NCBI GenBank assembly: GCA_900545345.1
Contig: UQYQ01000011.1
Span: 1-64,000, forward strand
Direction of reading: 5' to 3'
Length of the DNA stretch: 64,000 nt
DNA from: an uncultured Ruminococcus sp.
Lineage (GTDB): Bacteria > Bacillota > Clostridia > Oscillospirales > Ruminococcaceae
The notes under the pieces are model-generated. The model had not been told where the DNA came from and searched no databases. It saw nothing but the letters and a program-made list of their open reading frames with translations. Positions 44,723-52,459 of the stretch are shown piece after piece. Every line of letters begins with the position of its first letter. The first letter of the stretch is position 1. Made by a program: the position numbers and the translations under genes.

Positions 44723-46663
44723 TTATTTTGTAAGCTGTTCTCTTGTATAGTCTAAAAGTCCACCGGCAAGGACAATATCCTTAGTGCGTCCGCTTAGCTC
44801 ACAAAGAACAGGGATTTCTGCATTCTTAGATTTATTTACAATAGTAAGTTTGCTCTTTCCGTCGATAATATCCTGTCGTACATTTTCAAGTGAAAGTTCA
44901 TCACCCTGACCGATTTTATCATAGTCAGCTTCGTTTACAAATGTAAGAGGGAGAATACCTGCATTTATAAGGTTGGCTCTGTGAATTCTTGCAAAGCTCT
45001 TAACCAAAACTGCTTTAACACCGAGATATAGCGGTGCAAGGGCTGCATGTTCTCTTGAAGAACCTTGACCGTAGTTTGAGCCGCCGACAATAATGCTCTT
45101 TTCAAGTCTTAAAGCTCTTTCAGGGAATTCTTCATCACAAACAGTAAAGCAATGCTTTGAGATTGCGGGAATATTTGAACGAAGAGGAAGAATTTTTGCA
45201 CCTGCCGGCATAATGTGGTCTGTTGTTATGTTATCACCGACTTTTAGTGAACATGGTGCGTCAATACTTTCATCAAGAGGTGAAGTTTTAGGGAAAGGCT
45301 TGATGTTAGGACCTCTTAAAATCTCAACGCTGTCCATATCTTCTTCTGAAGCGGGAGCAACAATCATATTGTCGTTTATAACGAACTTTTCAGGCATTTT
45401 AAACTCAGGCATATCACCCAATGTTCTAGGGTCTGTAAGAACTCCGGCAATTGCAGAAGCAGCTGCAAGCTCAGGAGAAACAAGATAAATCTGTCCGTCC
45501 TTTGTACCTGAACGGCCTTCAAAGTTACGATTGAAAGTTCTCAGCGAAATTCCTTTTGAGTTAGGGGATTGTCCCATACCGATGCAAGGACCGCAGGCAG
45601 ATTCTAAAATTCTTGCACCTGCGTCAATCATAATAGATAAAGCACCGTTTTGAGCAAGCATATTAAGAACCTGTTTAGAACCGGGAGCAATTGAAAGTGA
45701 CACATCTGGGTGAACGGTTTTGCCCTTTAGAATGTGAGCAACCTTCATCATATCCATAAGTGATGAGTTTGTACAAGAACCGATACAAACCTGATCTATT
45801 TTCATAGCGCCGATTTCGTCAACGGTTTTAATATTATCAGGTGAATGAGGACAAGCAGCCATAGGAACTATTTCCGATAAGTCGATTTTTATTTCTTCAT
45901 CATAAACTGCGTCGTCATCGGCTTTAAGCTCTTTCCATACATCTGCTCTGTCCTGAGCCTTTAAAAACTCAAGAGTTATTTCATCAGACGGGAATATTGA
46001 AGTAGTAGCACCCAGCTCTGCACCCATATTGGTTATGGTTGCTCTTTCCGGAACAGACAGAGTTTTGACACCTTCACCGCAGTATTCGATAACCTTGCCG
46101 ACACCGCCTTTAACTGTGAGAATTTTTAATACTTCTAAAATCACATCTTTTGCAGCAACCCAAGGTGAAAGCTTGCCGACAAGCTCAACCTTAACGATTT
46201 TAGGATATGTTATATAATAAGCACCTCCGCCCATAGCAACAGCAACATCAAGTCCGCCGGCACCTATAGCAATCATACCGATTCCGCCGCCTGTTGGTGT
46301 GTGGCTGTCAGAGCCGATTAGTGTTTTACCCGGAACACCGAATCTCTCTAAGTGAACCTGATGACAGATTCCGTTACCCGGACGTGAAAAGTAGATGCCG
46401 TGTTTCTTTGCGACTGAACCGATAAATCTATGGTCGTCAGCATTTTCAAATCCTGATTGCAAAGTATTATGATCTATGTACGCAACCGAACGCTCGGTTT
46501 TAACACGAGGAACCCCCATAGCTTCATATTCAAGATATGCCATTGTTCCTGTTGCGTCCTGAGTTAATGTCTGGTCAATTTTAATGCCTATTTCGTTGCC
46601 TTTAACAAACTCTCCGTCAACAATGTGATTTTTGAGTATTTTTTCTGTTAGAGTAAGTCCCAT
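44723..46663 (-). CDS. acnA: Aconitate hydratase (putative-aconitase type, about 646 residues)
   Basis: Converts citrate to isocitrate using a [4Fe-4S] cluster. Cluster cysteines are in CIGSCTNSSLMD and SACGPCIGMGQSP. Other signature parts are GSDSHTPTGGGIGM, CPHSPDNIKT, FNRNFEGRSGT and, in the swivel domain, GSNYGQGSSREHAA. It is shorter than AcnA (about 890) and matches the compact bacterial form. ATG 46663 (MGLTLTEKI) is preferred because AAAGGA lies 9 bases before it and homologues start at this motif; ATG 46681 is an alternative. First gene of the acn-unknown-icd-rex run. Confidence 0.93.
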   Translation of the reverse strand: MGLTLTEKILKNHIVDGEFVKGNEIGIKIDQTLTQDATGTMAYLEYEAMGVPRVKTERSVAYIDHNTLQSGFENADDHRFIGSVAKKHGIYFSRPGNGICHQVHLERFGVPGKTLIGSDSHTPTGGGIGMIAIGAGGLDVAVAMGGGAYYITYPKIVKVELVGKLSPWVAAKDVILEVLKILTVKGGVGKVIEYCGEGVKTLSVPERATITNMGAELGATTSIFPSDEITLEFLKAQDRADVWKELKADDDAVYDEEIKIDLSEIVPMAACPHSPDNIKTVDEIGAMKIDQVCIGSCTNSSLMDMMKVAHILKGKTVHPDVSLSIAPGSKQVLNMLAQNGALSIMIDAGARILESACGPCIGMGQSPNSKGISLRTFNRNFEGRSGTKDGQIYLVSPELAAASAIAGVLTDPRTLGDMPEFKMPEKFVINDNMIVAPASEEDMDSVEILRGPNIKPFPKTSPLDESIDAPCSLKVGDNITTDHIMPAGAKILPLRSNIPAISKHCFTVCDEEFPERALRLEKSIIVGGSNYGQGSSREHAALAPLYLGVKAVLVKSFARIHRANLINAGILPLTFVNEADYDKIGQGDELSLENVRQDIIDGKSKLTIVNKSKNAEIPVLCELSGRTKDIVLAGGLLDYTREQLTK

Positions 46664-46717
46664 TTCTTCAAATCCTTTCATGTTGATAATCTGCCTTTGA
46701 ATAGCAAGGCTTCCTTA

Positions 46718-46807
46718 TTCGGAATTTAAGCCGATTACGGTAAGGAATTGCCACACAGGTTTTTGTGGCAAAATCTCAAAACGTGCATGAAAAATTTGTT
46801 TTCATGC
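46718..46807 (-). ncRNA. Structured 5'-leader RNA element, copy C (acn leader)
   Basis: On the minus strand: hairpin 1 GCATGAAAA/TTTTTCATGC (46807-46785), ACGTTTTGAG, outer stem TTTGAG (46780-46775) with CTTAAA (46730-46725), inner stem TTGCCACA/TGTGGCAA (46771-46764 with 46755-46748), a small CCG/CGG hairpin, then AAATTCCG. The predicted start of transcription lies only a few bases before hairpin 1. Relative to copies A and B, G-C pairs are replaced by A-T on both sides of two stems. A GCCTT/AAGGC hairpin follows, like the one in the whiA leader. Confidence 0.72.
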
Positions 46808-46818
46808 TATTTATATTA

Positions 46819-46847
46819 ATTTTAATTCAAAATGATAAGTTTGTCAA
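46819..46847 (-). promoter_or_regulatory. Sigma-A promoter of acn-icd-rex
   Basis: On the minus strand: TTGACA (46847-46842), 17 bases, TAAAAT (46824-46819). Transcription would start near 46812, directly before the leader element. Confidence 0.7.
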
Positions 46848-46858
46848 GAAATTAACAA
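46841..46858. promoter_or_regulatory. Rex operator over the acn -35 box
   Basis: Read on the minus strand: TTGTTAATTTCTTGACAA, matching 13 of the 14 fixed positions of TTGTTAAnnnnTTAACAA. It fully covers the -35 hexamer, where bound Rex would block polymerase. The rex gene is the last gene of the same transcript. Confidence 0.65.
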
Positions 46859-46994
46859 GCTTTTAAGCTTATAGTTAATTAAATATTAAATATTTAAAAC
46901 ATTTCTATGGAATAATAATGATAATTGAATAAAAAATATAAAAAATTTGACGATTTTTACGATTTATAAAAATGAATAATATCCTGCATAATTA

Positions 46995-47022
46995 TTGACA
47001 TATACGACATATGTGGTATAAT
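46995..47022 (+). promoter_or_regulatory. Strong sigma-A promoter of the tepA-like gene
   Basis: TTGACA (46995-47000), 16 bases, TATAAT (47017-47022) with TGG directly before it. Both hexamers are consensus. The spacer holds the palindrome ACATATGT. The remaining bases between acn and the tepA-like gene show no gene. Confidence 0.75.
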
Positions 47023-47135
47023 AATAAGATATGATAAACTAAATATTGGAGTTTTAAATTTTCAGTTATTTTGAATAAAATCTGTTATAAAATGCAAAAA
47101 TATTAATATATTTTTCTTGGAGGATTTTTTACAAA

Positions 47136-47909
47136 ATGTCTGAAATATTCAAAAACGAAGAAGAAAAAAATGATGATGCTGTGTTATCCGAAGTACAGCA
47201 GACGAATAATGAAAACAGTACGCTTTCTCAAACTCAGCAGATAGAGCATGTCGGTCATTTAAGTATAAAAAACTCAAAACATCTTATACATTGCCTGACG
47301 ATAATAGGTGAGGTAGAGGGGCATTATATACTTCCGCCACAGAATAAGACGACAAAGTATGAGCATATTATGCCCGCACTTGTTGCCATAGAGCAGGATA
47401 CATCAATCGAAGGATTGGTGATAATTATAAATACCGTCGGCGGTGATGTTGAAGCAGGCCTTGCTATTGCCGAGCTTATTGCCGGTATGAAAACACCTAC
47501 AGTTTCTATTGTTTTGGGAGGCGGTCACTCAATAGGTGTTCCTTTGGCTGTGTGTTCAAAGAAATCATTTATTGTTCCGTCTGCAACTATGACCATTCAT
47601 CCGGTCAGAATGAACGGTCTTGTTCTGGGCGTTCCCCAGACATTATCATATTTTGATAAAATGCAGGATAGAATTATAAGATTTGTTTGTGAGAATTCCA
47701 ATATTACACCTGAACGGTTCAGAGAACTTATGATGACTACAGGCGAACTTGTTATGGATGTCGGTACCGTTTTAGACGGTGAGGGTGCTGTCAGAGAGGG
47801 TATTATAGACAGTTTGGGCGGTCTGTCAGACGCTATTGAGTGTTTATATGAGCAGATTGAGTCAAATCCTGACAGAAAGAAATGTAATGAAGATGATAAA
47901 GGTGATTAA
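47136..47909 (+). CDS. tepA: ClpP-like serine protease (TepA-like)
   Basis: 257 residues. The crotonase-like ClpP fold shows INTVGGDVEAGLAIAELI, the nucleophile in GGGHSIGVPL (Ser132) and TMTIHPVRM (His155), with a possible Asp in VGTVLDGEGAVREGIID. It has a long disordered acidic N-terminus (about 1-45) and no signal peptide. In Bacillus, TepA lies just before ylzJ and spoIIIE; here it precedes a small gene, uppP and ftsK, which supports the name. GGAGG precedes ATG 47136. Confidence 0.85.
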   Translation: MSEIFKNEEEKNDDAVLSEVQQTNNENSTLSQTQQIEHVGHLSIKNSKHLIHCLTIIGEVEGHYILPPQNKTTKYEHIMPALVAIEQDTSIEGLVIIINTVGGDVEAGLAIAELIAGMKTPTVSIVLGGGHSIGVPLAVCSKKSFIVPSATMTIHPVRMNGLVLGVPQTLSYFDKMQDRIIRFVCENSNITPERFRELMMTTGELVMDVGTVLDGEGAVREGIIDSLGGLSDAIECLYEQIESNPDRKKCNEDDKGD

Positions 47910-47911
47910 TT

Positions 47912-48103
47912 ATGTTTCAAACAGTTCTAAATAGTTATGATGTCTTTTGTGACTTAAATAGAGTAAATAAGGATTGCGTTACAAAATCAGGTGAATTTAA
48001 TAATGTTAGATATGACTATATGCAGATTGAAAATCATAAGTGTCTGACAAATATTTATTCAACGAATCCTTATGATTATTTAACTTTTTTAAACAAAAAA
48101 TAA
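47912..48103 (+). CDS. Small protein in the ylzJ position, unknown function
   Basis: 63 residues, starting 2 bases after the TepA-like gene (GGTGAT site), so translationally coupled. Its place matches Bacillus ylzJ, but the sequence (FQTVLNSYDVFCDLNRVN) is only loosely similar in length and start, so the link rests on position. Confidence 0.55.
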   Translation: MFQTVLNSYDVFCDLNRVNKDCVTKSGEFNNVRYDYMQIENHKCLTNIYSTNPYDYLTFLNKK

Positions 48104-48158
48104 AATCAGTTTTAATATAGGGAAACGGTAAAGGTTATCAGTGGAAAGGGGTAATACA

Positions 48159-49001
48159 ATGTCAGTTATCAGTGCAGTTTTTCAAGCAATTATCCAAGGA
48201 TTAACGGAATTTTTGCCTGTGTCAAGCTCAGGGCATTTATCATTATATCAGCACTTTACGGGAAACAGCGGGGAAGGTGCGCTGCTGTTTTCCGCAATTC
48301 TGCATTTAGGTACGCTGTGTGCGGTTTTTATAGCATTTTGGAATACAATCCGGGATTTGATTTATGAGTTCTGCCGAATGGTGAGAGATGTGTTTAAAAG
48401 GCAGTTTTCTTTTAAAGATATGAACGGTGACAGAAGAGCAGTGCTTATGGTAATCCTTTCGACTGCTGTACTGATTCCGTTTTACATATTTAAAGATTTT
48501 TTTGAAGGCTTTGCAGAGGACTCATCCATATTTGCCGAAGGCTTATGCTTTTTATATACAGCGGCTATTTTGCTGCTTGCCGATAAATGCTCAAAGGGAA
48601 AGAAAGCCCTTGGTGACATAACAGTTAAAGATTCGGTATTTGTTGGATTTTTTCAGAGCATTGCACTTCTTCCTGGTGTTTCACGTTCGGGCTCAACAAT
48701 TTCAGCAGGGCTGTTTTCGGGATTTTCAAGAGATACTGCTGTGAGATATTCATTTGTTTTGGGTATTCCTGCAATACTGGGCGGATGCCTTGTCGAAGTA
48801 AAGGATGCAGTTCAAACTGATATGTCATTCAGCTGGACATATATTTTGGGATTCATTGTTGCGGCAGTTGTCGGTATTTGTGCAATAAAAATGGTTGACT
48901 GGCTTGTTAAAACTGACAAGTTTAAAATTTTCTCTTATTATACGGGAGTTCTCGGAGTTGTAGTAATTTTAGTTTCAATATTTGAAAGAATTGCTTTATA
49001 A
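48159..49001 (+). CDS. uppP: Undecaprenyl-diphosphatase
   Basis: Recycles the undecaprenyl carrier of peptidoglycan synthesis; the family (BacA) gives bacitracin resistance. 280 residues, polytopic. Active-site segments are GLTEFLPVSSSGHLSLYQ (Glu and Ser) and LPGVSRSGSTISAG (Arg). ATG 48159 follows AAAGGGG; ATG 48141 lacks a site. Confidence 0.93.
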   Translation: MSVISAVFQAIIQGLTEFLPVSSSGHLSLYQHFTGNSGEGALLFSAILHLGTLCAVFIAFWNTIRDLIYEFCRMVRDVFKRQFSFKDMNGDRRAVLMVILSTAVLIPFYIFKDFFEGFAEDSSIFAEGLCFLYTAAILLLADKCSKGKKALGDITVKDSVFVGFFQSIALLPGVSRSGSTISAGLFSGFSRDTAVRYSFVLGIPAILGGCLVEVKDAVQTDMSFSWTYILGFIVAAVVGICAIKMVDWLVKTDKFKIFSYYTGVLGVVVILVSIFERIAL

Positions 49002-49015
49002 ATACGGATTATGCT

Positions 49016-49050
49016 CTGCAAATTAATTTCTTTGTTTAAATAATTTGCAG
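49016..49050 (+). terminator. Hairpin between uppP and ftsK
   Basis: CTGCAAATT (49016-49024) pairs perfectly with AATTTGCAG (49042-49050), followed by TTTAATT. The T-run is short, so it may stop transcription only partly. Confidence 0.45.
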
Positions 49051-49107
49051 TTTAATTAAAATAAATTATTTACAGATAAAAAAGAAGTGAAAAAAGGAGT
49101 AATAAGA

Positions 49108-51645
49108 ATGGCTGCTAAGAAAAAGCCTGCAACAAAACGAAAAACAAATACAAAGGCAAAAACGGCTCAAAGAAAACCTGCACCGAAAGCGAGCAAAAAT
49201 GCATTGCCTAAAACAGCTTCCGGTTCTAAAGCAGTTCAGAAGGTTAATCACAGCCGTACATATTCGATTCTGCTTTTTGCAGCTGCTGTATTAGTTTTTT
49301 TATTAACATATGTGTCCGGTTCAGCTTTCTGGCATTCAATGCATTTGGGACTCAGAGGGCTTTTCGGATGGTCGGTATTTTTATTAGCACCGGTATTTTT
49401 ATATATAGCGGTAAAATGTGCGATTGATAAATCACAAAACATATTTATTGCCAAAATTATAGAGAGCGTTGTGCTTATGCTGTTAATTTCGGCACTGTTT
49501 CATGTTATTATGATAGGAACTCCAACTCCTGTGAACAGTTCGTTCTTCAGAAAAATTTCTTCTATATATAACAGCGGAGTAGATTTAAAGGGCGGCGGAG
49601 TGTTCGGTTCTATACTCGGATGGCCTTTATATTCTTTGCTTAATAAAGTAGGGTCAATAATTGTAATATCACTGCTTATTACCGTATTTTTAATGCTTTT
49701 TACAAACAAAACAATTGTCGATTTGTTCAGAGGAGTATCGAAGCCTATTAAGACGGGTTATACAGCTGTTAAAGAAGATAATGCTCAGAGAATACGGAAC
49801 AGTGAACACAGGCGTGCTATGGAGCTTGAGGAACATAATAAGAACGCAAGAGTGGATATTGCTAAGTATCTTGATACAGACAGCAAGCCTAGGACAAAGA
49901 AAAAACAAGTTGAAAAAGCAATGCCCGATAAATTTTTCGATCCTGATCCTACTGATTTTATTGATGTAAATTCAGATTCAAACAAACCTAAGAAAGAAAA
50001 GAAAGTAACTCAAAAGCCAAATAAAATGGGTGCAATTAAAGCAAAGGATCTTCAGGAAATTGTAAAAAATGCACTTCCTGAGGAAAAGAAGCCCGCTAAA
50101 GAAAAGGAGCAGAAGTCGGAAATTTATGTTGAAAATAACGGACAGACAACATTCTTTGAGGTTGGCAATTCTAAGAGTGCATATAGCTTCCCTCCGATTA
50201 CACTTTTAAAGCTGCCGGCTCAAAAGGTGGATATAGAAAGCTATAAGCAAGAACTTGCAAACCGTTCCGAAACTTTAGTTGATACATTGAGAAGTTTCGG
50301 TGTTCAGACAAGAATAGTTGACATTCACAGAGGACCGTCTGTTACCCGTTATGAGCTTCAGCCTGCAGCAGGTGTAAAGGTTTCTAAGATTACAGGTCTT
50401 GCCGATGATATTGCCCTTAATCTTGCAGCAGAGGGAATAAGAATTGAAGCTCCTATTCCGGGAAAAGCTGCTGTCGGAATAGAGATAGCCAATGAAAAAA
50501 GGGACAGTGTGTCAATAAGAGAGCTTATAGACAGTGATGAATTCAGAAATTCAAAGGGTAAGCTTTCATTTGCAGTCGGTAAAGACATAGAGGGAAATAT
50601 CGTTATGGGTGATATTTCAAAAATGCCTCATATGCTTGTCGCAGGAACAACCGGTGCAGGTAAATCTGTATTTACTAACTCAATAATTATGAACATACTC
50701 TATAAGGCGTCACCTGAAGAGGTTAAGCTGATACTGATTGACCCGAAACAGGTAGAGTTCCCGATTTATAACGGAATTCCGCACTTGCTCATTCCTGTAG
50801 TAACTGATGCAAGAAAGGCAGCAGGAGCTTTAGGCTGGGCAGTTTCCGAAATGCTGAAGAGATACAAGAAATTTGCAGACAACGGTGTTCGTGACCTTGA
50901 GGATTATAATGAGTATGTAAAAGATAAAGAAGATATGGAGCCTATGCCTCAGATAGTTATCGTTATAGACGAGCTTGCCGATTTGATGATGGCAGCACCT
51001 AAAGAGGTTGAAGATTCTATTTGCCGTATAGCACAGCTTGCCCGTGCAGCCGGAATGCATCTTATTATTGCTACGCAGTCGCCTCGTGTTGATGTAGTAA
51101 CAGGACTCATCAAAGCCAATATCCCGAGCCGTGTGGCACTTAAAGTTTCTAATAATACCGATTCCCGTGTTATCTTAGACGAGGGCGGTGCCGAAAAGCT
51201 TCTCGGAAAGGGAGACCTTTTGTACAAGCCTGTAGGACTTGGAAAACCTATGAGAATACAGGGAAGCTTCATTCCGACAAGCGAAGTAAGAGCAGTGGTT
51301 AACTTCTTGAAGAATCAGTCCAAAGCTGAGTACAGCGATACGATTATTGAAGAGATTGACAGTCATGTTCCTCAGCAAAAGGGTGAGAAAAAGGGTAGCT
51401 CTGATATTTCATCTGAAAATACAGACGATAAGCTTGAAGAAGCTATTAAGGTCATTGTGGAAAATCAGACAGCTTCGACATCATTCCTGCAGAGAAAGCT
51501 TAGTCTTGGCTATGCAAGGGCTGCCAGAATAATGGACGAGCTTGAGCAGATGGGGGTTATCGGACCTGCACAGGGTGCAAAACCGAGAGAAATTCTAATG
51601 TCGAAAGAGCAATGGCTAGAGAGAAGTACAATGAGTGAAGAGTAG
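49108..51645 (+). CDS. ftsK: DNA translocase FtsK/SpoIIIE
   Basis: Hexameric ATP-driven DNA pump at the septum. 845 residues: a Lys/Ala-rich basic N-terminus, four transmembrane helices (about 50-210), a charged linker, then the motor with Walker A AGTTGAGKSVFTNSII, Walker B IVIVIDELADLMM and ATQSPRVDVVTG, and the C-terminal gamma winged helix (TSFLQRKLSLGYARAARIMD) that reads KOPS/SRS. ATG 49108 follows AAAGGAG. Position after tepA suits SpoIIIE of spore formers. Confidence 0.93.
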   Translation: MAAKKKPATKRKTNTKAKTAQRKPAPKASKNALPKTASGSKAVQKVNHSRTYSILLFAAAVLVFLLTYVSGSAFWHSMHLGLRGLFGWSVFLLAPVFLYIAVKCAIDKSQNIFIAKIIESVVLMLLISALFHVIMIGTPTPVNSSFFRKISSIYNSGVDLKGGGVFGSILGWPLYSLLNKVGSIIVISLLITVFLMLFTNKTIVDLFRGVSKPIKTGYTAVKEDNAQRIRNSEHRRAMELEEHNKNARVDIAKYLDTDSKPRTKKKQVEKAMPDKFFDPDPTDFIDVNSDSNKPKKEKKVTQKPNKMGAIKAKDLQEIVKNALPEEKKPAKEKEQKSEIYVENNGQTTFFEVGNSKSAYSFPPITLLKLPAQKVDIESYKQELANRSETLVDTLRSFGVQTRIVDIHRGPSVTRYELQPAAGVKVSKITGLADDIALNLAAEGIRIEAPIPGKAAVGIEIANEKRDSVSIRELIDSDEFRNSKGKLSFAVGKDIEGNIVMGDISKMPHMLVAGTTGAGKSVFTNSIIMNILYKASPEEVKLILIDPKQVEFPIYNGIPHLLIPVVTDARKAAGALGWAVSEMLKRYKKFADNGVRDLEDYNEYVKDKEDMEPMPQIVIVIDELADLMMAAPKEVEDSICRIAQLARAAGMHLIIATQSPRVDVVTGLIKANIPSRVALKVSNNTDSRVILDEGGAEKLLGKGDLLYKPVGLGKPMRIQGSFIPTSEVRAVVNFLKNQSKAEYSDTIIEEIDSHVPQQKGEKKGSSDISSENTDDKLEEAIKVIVENQTASTSFLQRKLSLGYARAARIMDELEQMGVIGPAQGAKPREILMSKEQWLERSTMSEE

Positions 51646-51712
51646 GTTGTTATTTTTATATTGATTTATAGTTATTTTTATTACTAAAATCAATGCATTA
51701 GGAGAGTTTATT

Positions 51713-52429
51713 ATGGCAATGTGGAATCCGTGGCGAGGATGTAAAAAATGTAGTGATGGATGTTTAAATTGCTATATACATAAAGGTGATTTAAAAAGAA
51801 AAATTAACACAAATGAGATAGTCAAAACAAAAGATTTTGCGAAACCAATAGAAAAATTTAAAAACGGCAGTTATAAAATGAAGGCTGGTCTTGTTTATTT
51901 ATGTTTTTGTACTGACTTTTTAATTGAAGAAGCAGATGAATGGAGAAAAGAATGTTGGAAAATGATTAATGAAAGACAAGACTGTACTTTTTTGTTTTTA
52001 ACGAAAAGAATTGATCGATTCATGAAATGTATTCCAGATGATTGGAACAATGGTTATGATAATATAGTTGTATGCTGTACTATTGAAAATCAGAAAAACG
52101 CTGATTTAAAATTAACTATATTTGATGAGTTACCTATAAAACACAAATGTATTACAGTACAACCACTATTAGAAAAGATAGATATAGAAAAACATCTTGA
52201 TAATATAGAACTTGTAGTAGTCGGAGGAGAATCCGATATAAATGCTAGACCACTGGATTATGAATGGGTATTAGATATCAGAAAACAATGTATAAGAAGA
52301 AATGTTAATTTTGAATTCAGACAATGTGGAACCTATACTATAAAAGACAGAAAAAAATATAAAATACAAACAAAAGATTTATGTAAACAAGCAAAATTAG
52401 CAAATATAGATTATAAGTGCAATTGTTAA
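51713..52429 (+). CDS. DUF5131 / phage Gp37-Gp68 family protein
   Basis: 238 residues. It starts with the family signature WNPWRGCKKCSDGCLNCY, a Cys-rich run of radical-SAM-like spacing (CxxCxxxCxxC), and continues with FLFLTKRIDRFM, VVCCTIENQKNAD, ITVQPLLEKIDIEKHL and ELVVVGGESD. The family occurs on phages and islands; its reaction is not settled. The gene is clearly more A/T-rich and Lys/Asn-rich than its neighbours ftsK and ygiQ and has its own AGGAG site, which suggests recent insertion (inference). Confidence 0.82.
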   Translation: MAMWNPWRGCKKCSDGCLNCYIHKGDLKRKINTNEIVKTKDFAKPIEKFKNGSYKMKAGLVYLCFCTDFLIEEADEWRKECWKMINERQDCTFLFLTKRIDRFMKCIPDDWNNGYDNIVVCCTIENQKNADLKLTIFDELPIKHKCITVQPLLEKIDIEKHLDNIELVVVGGESDINARPLDYEWVLDIRKQCIRRNVNFEFRQCGTYTIKDRKKYKIQTKDLCKQAKLANIDYKCNC

Positions 52430-52459
52430 ATTATTAATTATTTTAGGAAGTGAAATCAA

